DNA of 32,008 nucleotides from a virus: the IMG/VR virus record IMGVR_UViG_3300007554_000011, positions 1 to 32,008 of that record; one strand, given 5' to 3'. Shown piece by piece: positions 1-6,306 of this stretch (position 1 is the first letter of the stretch; each line of letters begins with the position of its first letter). The notes below the pieces were generated by a model. The model searched no databases. It was given only the letters and a program-made list of their open reading frames with translations, and was not told the DNA's origin. The position numbers were made by a program, and so were the translations under genes.

Positions 1-764
1 CTACTGATGAAGAAGTTGATGAAGCTTCAGATGAAGAAGTTGATGAAGCAACTGATGAAGAAACAAACGAAAATTTTGACCTAGACGAATTTGAAGTTGA
101 AGCAGACCCAATGGACATGGGCGGCGATCCAACTGACGATATGATGGGTGACATCGAAGCAGGTGATGACGAAGGTGAAGAAGGCGAAGAAGAAGGCGAC
201 ATTGAAGATCGTGTTGTAGACCTTGAAGACGCATTAGACGACCTAAAATCAGAATTTGAAAAAATGATGGGCGACGAAGAAGGCGAAGGCGAAGGCGATG
301 AAGAAGGTGATGATGAACCTGAAGAAGAAGCATTTGCATTTGAAGCAACTGATGAAGAAGTTGACGAAGCTTCAGACGAAGAAGTTGACGAAGCTTCAGA
401 CGAAGAAGTTGAAGAGTCAGCAAAGTCAGACAGAGAACAAATGCGTGAGTACGTCGATAAAGTAGCAGGCGGACACGGCGCAGAGAAAAAAAGCACAGGC
501 GATAATGGAGACAGCGGTAAGTCACCAGTAGCAAGTGCAAATAACATGGGTGGCACATCAGCTAACATCTTAAAAGGTGGAGAAGCAGGTAGTGGCGACC
601 ATGCTGGTTTAGGCGATTTAAACGCTAAAGACCAAGATGGCGGAAACATCAATGTACCAGGCGGTAAAGCGTCTAAAGCTGGCAAATCAGAGCCAGGACA
701 CGGTGCAGAGAAAAAAGGGAAGCCAGAAGCAGCTGACAACAAGAAATCTGTAGTCGGCAAATAA
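1..764 (+). CDS. Acidic prohead-core-like protein, 5' truncated by window edge
   Basis: The reading frame is open from base 3, so the gene begins outside the window; the ATG at 111 is internal. About 253 residues are visible. The first two thirds are extremely rich in Glu and Asp and contain two blocks of an 8-residue repeat of the type (T/S)DEEVDEA. The last 100 residues change character, becoming Gly, Lys and Ser rich and low in complexity, with GHGAEKK occurring twice. No membrane segment, signal peptide or cysteine is visible. In T4 the genes between portal 20 and protease 21 encode small acidic core proteins (67 and 68). By position and charge this is a candidate functional counterpart that would act inside the prohead and be degraded by gp21, but no sequence homology to gp67 or gp68 is claimed. 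It ends 10 bases before gene 21, consistent with co-transcription. Confidence 0.6.
   Translation, partial: TDEEVDEASDEEVDEATDEETNENFDLDEFEVEADPMDMGGDPTDDMMGDIEAGDDEGEEGEEEGDIEDRVVDLEDALDDLKSEFEKMMGDEEGEGEGDEEGDDEPEEEAFAFEATDEEVDEASDEEVDEASDEEVEESAKSDREQMREYVDKVAGGHGAEKKSTGDNGDSGKSPVASANNMGGTSANILKGGEAGSGDHAGLGDLNAKDQDGGNINVPGGKASKAGKSEPGHGAEKKGKPEAADNKKSVVGK
3..62 (+). repeat. 24-bp in-frame tandem repeat, block 1
   Basis: Two full copies and a half copy of a 24-base unit encode (T/S)DEEVDEA in the frame of the acidic protein. The block reaches the left edge and may continue outside the window. The same unit recurs at 348-419. Confidence 0.85.
348..419 (+). repeat. 24-bp in-frame tandem repeat, block 2
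   Basis: Three consecutive copies of the same 24-base unit, the last one degenerating to VEES. Copies 1 and 2 differ from block 1 mainly at synonymous third positions (GAT to GAC). This suggests an old duplication under selection for acidic residues. Confidence 0.85.
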
Positions 765-774
765 GGGAAACTGA

Positions 775-1410
775 ATGCAAAACTTTCTAAGAGAGCATCT
801 GACATTTGACCAAGCGAATATGGTCGTTGAGTCTGCTGAAAATTCCAATGGAGGAAAAGACTTATACCTAAAAGGTATTTGTATACAAGGCGGTGTGCGT
901 AATGCTAACCAACGTGTTTATCCTGTAAACGAAATTGGCAGGGCTGTCAAAACTCTTAATGACCAAATCCAGGGAGGATATAGTGTTCTTGGAGAAGTTG
1001 ATCATCCAGAAGGCCTTAACATTAACCTAGACCGTGTATCACACATGATTACTGAAACGTGGATGGACGGACCTAACGGTTATGGTAAATTAAAAGTATT
1101 ACCAACCCCAATGGGACAACTAGTGCAGACAATGCTGGAAAGCGGCGTCAAGCTAGGTGTTTCATCTAGGGGCTCTGGTAACGTAAGTGAAGACGGTAGC
1201 GGAAACGTTAGCGACTTCGAAATTATTACAGTGGACGTTGTTGCACAACCAAGTGCACCAGGTGCGTACCCAACGCCAATTTACGAACACTTGATGAACA
1301 CCCGCGGAGGGTACCAGGCATTTGAACTAGCACAGGCAACTAAAGAAGACACCAAGGCACAAAAATATTTAAAAGAGAGCTTATTAGGAATAATAAGCGG
1401 GCTCCGATAA
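775..1410 (+). CDS. 21: Prohead core protease gp21
   Basis: 211 residues, almost exactly the length of T4 gp21 (212). This serine protease cleaves scaffold, core and capsid proteins inside the prohead after (L/I)-x-E sites. Seen here: the conserved N-terminal block RNANQRVYP near residues 42-50, a DHPEG motif whose His77 is the likely catalytic histidine, and GVSSRG at 128-133 containing the likely catalytic serine (Ser130 or Ser131). The VDVVAQPSAPGAYP segment near 153-166 is also typical of this fold, which is related to herpesvirus assemblin. The start has an AAGGGA ribosome site at 763-768, six bases upstream. Position directly before gp22 and gp23 supports the call. Confidence 0.93.
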   Translation: MQNFLREHLTFDQANMVVESAENSNGGKDLYLKGICIQGGVRNANQRVYPVNEIGRAVKTLNDQIQGGYSVLGEVDHPEGLNINLDRVSHMITETWMDGPNGYGKLKVLPTPMGQLVQTMLESGVKLGVSSRGSGNVSEDGSGNVSDFEIITVDVVAQPSAPGAYPTPIYEHLMNTRGGYQAFELAQATKEDTKAQKYLKESLLGIISGLR

Positions 1411-1424
1411 CTGAGGAGAATAAT

Positions 1425-2522
1425 ATGTTGGAAGCATTAAAATCACTCTTCGAGAGCAGCGCACTTTCAGAAGAAGTACAAGCAGAAATACAAGAAGCAT
1501 GGGACGCGAAGATCACTGAGAATCGCCAACTTGCTACCGCTGAACTTCGTGAAGAATTCGCAAAGAAATACGAGCATGACAAATCTACGATGGTGGAAGC
1601 TATTGATAGTATGTTGTCAGAAAAATTAGCAGAAGAAATTGCTGAATTTTCAGATGATCGTAAACAACTTGCTGAGGCAAAAGCAAAATATGCAATAGCA
1701 ATGCGTGAAAACGCAGACCTAATGCAAAAATTTGTAATGGAAACTCTTGGTAAAGAAGTTGGTGAATTACACGAAGACAAGAAGGCAATGGCATCTAAGT
1801 ATGCACAGCTTGAGGAATTTGTAATAGAAGCTCTTTCTAAAGAAATTGCAGAGTTCTACGAAGACAAAAAAGATTTAGCAGAAACGAAAGTACGTTTAGT
1901 ACGTGAAGCTAAAGAACACTTCAAGAAAGTTAAAACTAACTTTGTTGAAAGAAGTGCAACCGCTGTATCTGAAACTGTTGATAAGGTCCTTAAAGGGGAA
2001 ATTACACAACTTAAAGAAGATATTGAAGAAGCACGAAGAAACGATTTTGGTCGCAAAATATTTGAAGCATTCAGTAATGAATATTCAGGTAGCTACCTAA
2101 ATGAAAAAAGCGAAAGTGCCCAGCTATTGAAAGTTGTTGAGTTGAAAAACAAACAACTAGCAGAAGCAAAAGCATTTGCTGCAAAAGCTAAAAACTTAGC
2201 AGAAGCTCAGGCAACTGAGAACAAGCAAATAGTTGAAGCAGCAAGACGCGAAAGAACCATAAACGAATTGATTGCACCATTAGGCAATGATCAACGCGAC
2301 ATTATGACTGACTTACTGGAAAGTGTACAAACTGATAGATTACAAAGATCTTTTGATAAGTACCTACCGTCTGTAATAGATGGCCATACTCCAGCAAAGC
2401 GTAAGGCAAAAGTATTATCAGAGGCGAAAGAAATAACAGGCAACAGAGAAAAAACAACGACACATGTCAAAGCAGACGAATCAAATGTATTAGATATACG
2501 CCGTCTAGCTGGATTAAATTAA
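1425..2522 (+). CDS. 22: Prohead scaffold (core) protein gp22
   Basis: 365 residues, very rich in Glu, Lys and Ala, with predicted long coiled-coil helices and no cysteine. It would be the main scaffold around which gp23 assembles, later cut to pieces by gp21. It is longer than T4 gp22 (269 aa). Part of the extra length is an internal repeat: blocks at about 63-86, 103-126 and 132-155 share a pattern like F(V/L).E.L.KE(I/V).E...DKK.L....K. The C-terminal part (280-365), with NELIAPL and a basic stretch followed by LDIRRLAGLN, looks like the conserved end that contacts the shell. L-x-E motifs such as LSE at 331-333 are candidate gp21 sites. An AGGAG site at 1414-1418 precedes the ATG. The gene lies 14 bases after gene 21 and 7 bases before gene 23. 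Confidence 0.92.
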   Translation: MLEALKSLFESSALSEEVQAEIQEAWDAKITENRQLATAELREEFAKKYEHDKSTMVEAIDSMLSEKLAEEIAEFSDDRKQLAEAKAKYAIAMRENADLMQKFVMETLGKEVGELHEDKKAMASKYAQLEEFVIEALSKEIAEFYEDKKDLAETKVRLVREAKEHFKKVKTNFVERSATAVSETVDKVLKGEITQLKEDIEEARRNDFGRKIFEAFSNEYSGSYLNEKSESAQLLKVVELKNKQLAEAKAFAAKAKNLAEAQATENKQIVEAARRERTINELIAPLGNDQRDIMTDLLESVQTDRLQRSFDKYLPSVIDGHTPAKRKAKVLSEAKEITGNREKTTTHVKADESNVLDIRRLAGLN

Positions 2523-2529
2523 GGAGAAA

Positions 2530-3708
2530 ATGATGTCAGAACTATTAGAAAGTCGCTGGACAGAAACCAAAGACGCTCTTCTTGAAGGCCTAGACGGTAA
2601 CAAGAAAAGTGTGATGGCTGCCACACTAGAAAACACTCGCAGATATTTGTCTGAGAGTGCAACAGCAGGTGCAACTTCAGCTGGTAACGTAGCAACACTT
2701 AACCGTGTTATCCTACCTGTTATCAGACGTGTTATGCCAACTGTTATTGCCAACGAATTAGTTGGTGTACAACCAATGACTGGCCCAGTCGGTCAGATTC
2801 ACACGTTACGTGTACGTTACGCAGATGCTTTTGATAGCACAAACGGAACAGACACAACAGCTGGTGAAGAGGCATTAAGCCCATTTAAGATTGCTGAAGG
2901 CTATTCAGGCGCAGCGGACGATAAAGCAGCTCAAACAGCAGCTTTAGAAGGCCAAGCTGGACGTAAGTTAAGCATTCAAATCTTAAAGCAAACTGTAGAA
3001 GCAAAGTCAAGAAAGCTATCAGCTAGATGGACTTTTGAAGCTGCACAGGATGCACAATCAATGCACGGTATTGACGTTGAAGCAGAAATTATGGCTGCTT
3101 TAGCACAAGAAATTACCGCTGAGATTGATCAAGAAGTTTTAGCAAGCCTTAACAGCCTAGCTGGTAATGCCGCTGAAACATATGACCAAGCTGCTGTATC
3201 AGGTACAGCTACATTTGTTGGTGACGAGCATGCTGCATTAGCTGTTCAAATCAACCGTGTTGCTAACTTGATTGCACAGCGTACACGTAGAGGCGCAGGT
3301 AACTACGCTGTTGTTAGTCCTTTTGCACTAACAATTCTACAAAGTGCAACAACTTCTGCGTTCGCAAGAACAACTGAAGGTACTTTTGAAGCTCCAACTA
3401 ACACTAAGATGGTTGGTACTTTGAACAATGCAATGAAAGTGTACGTTAACACTTACTCAGCTGATAACGCTGATGTACTTGTTGGTTATAAAGGAGCATC
3501 TGAATCAGACGCACCTGCATTCTATTGCCCATACATTCCATTAATGAGTAGTGGTGTTGTATTAGATCCGTCAACATTTGAACCAACTGTGTCATTTATG
3601 ACACGTTACGGTTATGTTGAACTGTCTAACACAGCTTCGTCACTTGGTAATGCAGCAGATTACTTAGGTAAAGTTGCAATTACTAATGGTAACGTTAGCT
3701 TTAGCTAA
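2530..3708 (+). CDS. 23: Major capsid protein gp23
   Basis: 392 residues, a short version of the T4 shell protein, HK97 fold by family. The diagnostic stretch IANELVGVQPMTGPVGQIHT near residues 73-92 matches the conserved gp23 core. The C-terminal part carries YCPYIPLM and TFEPTVSFMTRYG, also typical. A likely gp21 maturation site is YLSE|SATAG, cutting after Glu42; it aligns with the LTE|AE site of T4 gp23. Two ATG codons lie in tandem. With GGAG at 2523-2526 the spacing is 3 bases to the first and 6 to the second (2533), so the real start may be the second, giving MSELLES. The gene ends just before a strong terminator, as expected for the most abundant virion protein. Confidence 0.97.
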   Translation: MMSELLESRWTETKDALLEGLDGNKKSVMAATLENTRRYLSESATAGATSAGNVATLNRVILPVIRRVMPTVIANELVGVQPMTGPVGQIHTLRVRYADAFDSTNGTDTTAGEEALSPFKIAEGYSGAADDKAAQTAALEGQAGRKLSIQILKQTVEAKSRKLSARWTFEAAQDAQSMHGIDVEAEIMAALAQEITAEIDQEVLASLNSLAGNAAETYDQAAVSGTATFVGDEHAALAVQINRVANLIAQRTRRGAGNYAVVSPFALTILQSATTSAFARTTEGTFEAPTNTKMVGTLNNAMKVYVNTYSADNADVLVGYKGASESDAPAFYCPYIPLMSSGVVLDPSTFEPTVSFMTRYGYVELSNTASSLGNAADYLGKVAITNGNVSFS

Positions 3709-3725
3709 GTTTTATTAAAACTGAG

Positions 3726-3753
3726 AAATAGGACCTTCGGGTCCTATTTTTTT
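3726..3753 (+). terminator. Intrinsic terminator after gene 23
   Basis: A perfect 10-bp stem (3726-3735 with 3740-3749) closed by a TTCG tetraloop is followed by a T run to 3753. It closes the capsid transcription unit 17 bases after the gp23 stop codon. It is the only clear Rho-independent terminator seen in the window. Confidence 0.95.
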
Positions 3754-3781
3754 GACTTAAAGTCCTTTACTGTTTTAGATT

Positions 3782-3794
3782 GATAAATACTATT
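3782..3794 (+). promoter_or_regulatory. T4-type late promoter
   Basis: GATAAATACTATT differs from the T4 late -10 consensus TATAAATA only at the first base. The 13 bases are identical to those at 11870-11882. Transcription would start near 3795 and read the 150, 337, 123 and 176 aa genes. In T4 such sites are used by the gp55 sigma with gp33 and the gp45 clamp. Confidence 0.75.
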
Positions 3795-3880
3795 GTCAAA
3801 TAGTGTGCCGCAAGGCGGACTTATGCTGTACCCACAGCGTAGCTCATAGAACGGGCATAGGACTACTTTTTATAGGAGAA
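3795..3880 (+). promoter_or_regulatory. Structured 5' leader upstream of the 150-aa gene
   Basis: About 90 untranslated bases, GC-richer than the surroundings. A 7-bp hairpin is formed by 3823-3829 and 3834-3840 (one G-U pair, loop ACCC). A second small hairpin is CCGC/GCGG at 3808-3818, or alternatively GCC-GCAA-GGC at 3807-3816. Longer-range pairs are possible between TAGT 3801-3804 and ACTA 3862-3865, and between TGCC 3806-3809 and GGCA 3854-3857. AGGAG at 3874-3878 is the ribosome site. No tRNA or known riboswitch class was recognised. The pairing is read by eye and no function is assigned. Confidence 0.5.
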
Positions 3881-3885
3881 AAAAA

Positions 3886-4338
3886 ATGGGAAGACCACTT
3901 AATAAAAGATTTTTTGGACCAGCTACAGCAGATGGTAATGAAATCAAAGTAGACTTTTATAACGGTGCAGCCGTTGTTGAAGGCTATATCGTAAAGCAAT
4001 TAGGATCTAAAAAGTTTCGTGTAGCGGCTATCGGTACACCAGCAACAACTTACGATCGTGTATTAACAACTGGTAAACTACCAGCTACGCTAACTGGCAC
4101 AGAAATGTCCATTAGTGTAAAAGGTGATGACGGTGAAACTTATGGAGTAAGCAAAATTGCAGGACGTAAAGTAACACTAGCACAACCAAGTGCAACAGGT
4201 GCAAACGCATTAGATGGAACATCTATTTCGTGGAACTTTACAACTAGTGATGGCGATTACGCTGTTGAAGTTGAAGAAGCTGGTGCCGATGATACATTAA
4301 TCGGAACTGACGATTCAGACTTTACTGAAGACGCATAA
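3886..4338 (+). CDS. Virion structural protein, unrecognised family (150 aa)
   Basis: A small protein starting MGRPLNKRFFG, a start I associate with small conserved structural proteins of marine T4-like phages. The body is Thr, Gly, Val and Ala rich with an alternating pattern suggesting beta structure, and the last 25 residues are strongly acidic (DDTLIGTDDSDFTEDA). There is no cysteine, signal peptide or membrane segment. It is the first gene after the terminator and late promoter, with AGGAG at 3874-3878, and lies 10 bases before the next gene. The late promoter and neighbours suggest a virion or assembly role. Head decoration or tail-associated roles are both possible and the sequence does not decide. 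Confidence 0.7.
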   Translation: MGRPLNKRFFGPATADGNEIKVDFYNGAAVVEGYIVKQLGSKKFRVAAIGTPATTYDRVLTTGKLPATLTGTEMSISVKGDDGETYGVSKIAGRKVTLAQPSATGANALDGTSISWNFTTSDGDYAVEVEEAGADDTLIGTDDSDFTEDA

Positions 4339-4348
4339 GGAATAACTT

Positions 4349-5362
4349 ATGGACAAGTATCTTAGAGTAGCAGACGGCAATTACAGAGTAGTTGTTAAGA
4401 GCGGTGGTAGAATTACACTAGACACAGGAACAGAAGTTGGTGATGTTTACATTACTGGCAACTTAACTGTTGAAGGCACGCAAACTACTCTAGATACTGT
4501 CAACAGTACAATTGAAGACAACATAATTGAACTAAACAAAGGCGAAACCGGAAATGGCATCACTAGAGATGGCTCTTCCGGTATTCGTGTTGATAGAGGA
4601 ACAATTGAAGACAGCCAATGGCTGTTTGTCGAAAGTATAAATTGGACAGATACACAGAACAGTGGTACTACAGACTTAGGCGCATGGAGTGTAAGATCTC
4701 CGAGTGGAAGAGTAGGCGGTATCGAAACAGTAAGTATTGTAACACCGGGTGTTGATTTAAACCTAATGGGGCAATACAATTTATCAGGTAACGTAACACC
4801 TAACCCTGGTATGTTAACTGTAAAAGGTACAGCTAGTTATGAAGCTAGAGTACTAGATGACGATCACATTCCAAATAAGAAATATGTTGACGACACGGTA
4901 TCAAACTTCTTTGGAACTGTTGTTCCAAACAGAATACAAGTAGGCGACACTAAAGTACATGTATACGATAATTCAGTATCAGGACCAAGTAGAATTGAAA
5001 CAGAAATAGACGGCACTCTTATACAAGATGTACGTCCAAATTATTCAGATCAATACGGTATTAGGATTGAACAAACTCTATACGGTACTGAAATAAAAAC
5101 ACTTGGCACAAGTCAAGAAGACTTAATTTTAAGTGCAACAGGAACAGGACATGTTGTTGTTGATGATAATTTAAGACTAGGATATACACCGCATGAAGGC
5201 GTTGACGGTGTAACAGATCCAGTAGAACCATCAGACGGAATACTATTTTATGCTAAGCCGTCACAAGCTGCAGGAACAGGAATGTATTTCGTTAATGCAG
5301 AAAGTCAACGTGATGAAATAATAAGTAAAAATAGAGCATTAATTTTTAGTATGCTTTTTTAA
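4349..5362 (+). CDS. Putative short tail-fibre or baseplate-associated virion protein (337 aa)
   Basis: Residues about 33-67 carry the common phage fibre pattern VYITGNLTVEGTQTTLDTVN followed by IEDNIIELNKGETGNGI. Near 175, DDDHIPNKKYVDDTV is another fibre motif. At about 240-275, ...LGTSQEDLILSATGTGHVVV is a diverged copy of the (D/E)LELRA.GTG repeat that fills the two giant fibres downstream. The C-terminus, EPSDGILFYAKPS followed by TGMYFVNAESQRDEIISKNR, resembles the conserved end of fibre-like proteins in marine T4-like phages. The protein is almost all predicted beta structure. It shares a transcription unit with the 150-aa gene and the two genes after it. A fibre or baseplate role is inference from motifs. 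Confidence 0.7.
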   Translation: MDKYLRVADGNYRVVVKSGGRITLDTGTEVGDVYITGNLTVEGTQTTLDTVNSTIEDNIIELNKGETGNGITRDGSSGIRVDRGTIEDSQWLFVESINWTDTQNSGTTDLGAWSVRSPSGRVGGIETVSIVTPGVDLNLMGQYNLSGNVTPNPGMLTVKGTASYEARVLDDDHIPNKKYVDDTVSNFFGTVVPNRIQVGDTKVHVYDNSVSGPSRIETEIDGTLIQDVRPNYSDQYGIRIEQTLYGTEIKTLGTSQEDLILSATGTGHVVVDDNLRLGYTPHEGVDGVTDPVEPSDGILFYAKPSQAAGTGMYFVNAESQRDEIISKNRALIFSMLF

Positions 5363-5371
5363 GGAAACAAT

Positions 5372-5743
5372 ATGGCAATAGTAAATGAAGCAATAACTGA
5401 TCAAGGCGGCGGCGACTACAGACACATTATGTTAACTGTGCCTGCAAATAAGTCATATGCTATTACAAATATTTTAATTTGTAACACATACGATCCAAGT
5501 GCAGCAAATCCAGAAAATGAAACTTGTGAATTTGATTTACATTTTGTCCCGGCAAACGGATCATACAGTGATACAGTTACTTCAGTAGTTAGAAGATTAT
5601 CTCTACCTGCAGGAGAAACATTCACATTAGACACAGAAAAAGTTGTGATAGATGCAGGCGACAGTGTACAAGTTAACGGTGGACCTTCAGCAAGTGGTAC
5701 AGGCAGATTAGCTTGTACAGTGAGTTATTTGGATATTACATAA
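5372..5743 (+). CDS. Small beta-rich virion protein (123 aa)
   Basis: A compact all-beta protein without signal or membrane segment. The pattern NKSYAITNILICNTYD near 24-39, then a Leu-rich strand and VVIDAGDSVQVNGG near 90-103, recurs in loose form in the 109-aa protein at 17646 and the 106-aa protein at 31518. The three are probable distant paralogues. Its stop codon overlaps the next start (TAATG), which implies translational coupling. A cap, adaptor or small decoration protein for the neighbouring fibre is a guess from its position. Confidence 0.65.
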   Translation: MAIVNEAITDQGGGDYRHIMLTVPANKSYAITNILICNTYDPSAANPENETCEFDLHFVPANGSYSDTVTSVVRRLSLPAGETFTLDTEKVVIDAGDSVQVNGGPSASGTGRLACTVSYLDIT

Positions 5744-6273
5744 TGAGATTACTCAAGGCACAAAATACAAATAGAAGAACTATCTATGGTAGAGGTGTAC
5801 AGTTTGATGTAGATGATCAAGTGTATATGGAATCTACTAACAGTATACGTGTGCCTAAAGGTACAACAGCTGAACGCCCTGCTAATCCTGAAAATGGACA
5901 CTTTAGATATAATACAACAGATGATAGATTTGAAGTATACGAAGCTGGTGTATGGGCAGGCGTTAGAGGAGCAACACCTGTGCTTGTTGGAATTACACAA
6001 CAAGGTTTAGGCAATGGCGATGCAACTGAAACTGTATTTGGTCCATTAGCAAGCGGAGATCCTGAATTTCCTGTTCCAGTAGCCGCAGAGAATGTTTTAG
6101 TATTTGTTGAAAACGTATTTCAAATATCAACTACAAACTATACACTAGAACAAAGTGTAAGCGGTAACTTAACCGGCCCCGGCACACCATATGCCGATGG
6201 TTGGTATCTTAAATTTACTTCCCCAGTAGACTTGGGCAAACCAGTAACAGTCCTACATAACTTCGATAAGTAA
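5743..6273 (+). CDS. Fibre-like virion protein with RYN-type module (176 aa)
   Basis: The start is the ATG overlapping the upstream stop (TAATG), giving MRLLKAQNTNRRTIYG. An upstream in-frame TTG at 5713 would overlap the previous gene and is less likely. Residues about 39-72 hold GTTAERPANPENGHFRYNTT and FEVYEAGVWAG, the common phage fibre module that also ends giant fibres A and B. The second half (about 105-176) has VLVFVENVFQISTTNYTL and later WYLKFTSPVDLGKPVTVLHN, resembling a beta-sandwich found in tail proteins. It is the last gene before the late promoter of fibre A. A tip or connector piece of the fibre apparatus is plausible. Confidence 0.65.
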   Translation: MRLLKAQNTNRRTIYGRGVQFDVDDQVYMESTNSIRVPKGTTAERPANPENGHFRYNTTDDRFEVYEAGVWAGVRGATPVLVGITQQGLGNGDATETVFGPLASGDPEFPVPVAAENVLVFVENVFQISTTNYTLEQSVSGNLTGPGTPYADGWYLKFTSPVDLGKPVTVLHNFDK

Positions 6274-6277
6274 ATCC

Positions 6278-6285
6278 TATAAATA
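6278..6285 (+). promoter_or_regulatory. T4-type late promoter with very short leader
   Basis: An exact TATAAATA, 4 bases after the previous stop codon and 21 bases before the fibre A start. TAGGAG at 6292-6297 lies essentially at the predicted transcript start, so the leader is only about 16 bases. Confidence 0.85.
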
Positions 6286-6306
6286 CTACTGTAGGAGAAC
6301 AGTAAT

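Noticed and set aside
1-558. Long minus-strand open frame of 185 codons
   Set aside because: Leu/Arg/His-rich mirror of the acidic GAA/GAT codons on the + strand; no ribosome site and no plausible protein composition.
3836-3875. tRNA-like D-arm (TAGCTC...GGGC) in the leader before the 150-aa gene
   Set aside because: No acceptor pairing and no T-arm; the place of the T-arm is taken by the ribosome site and start codon.
5713-5742. Upstream TTG start for the 176-aa protein
   Set aside because: The ATG overlapping the upstream stop (TAATG) is the usual coupled arrangement and also occurs at 17975; the TTG lies inside the previous gene without a ribosome site.
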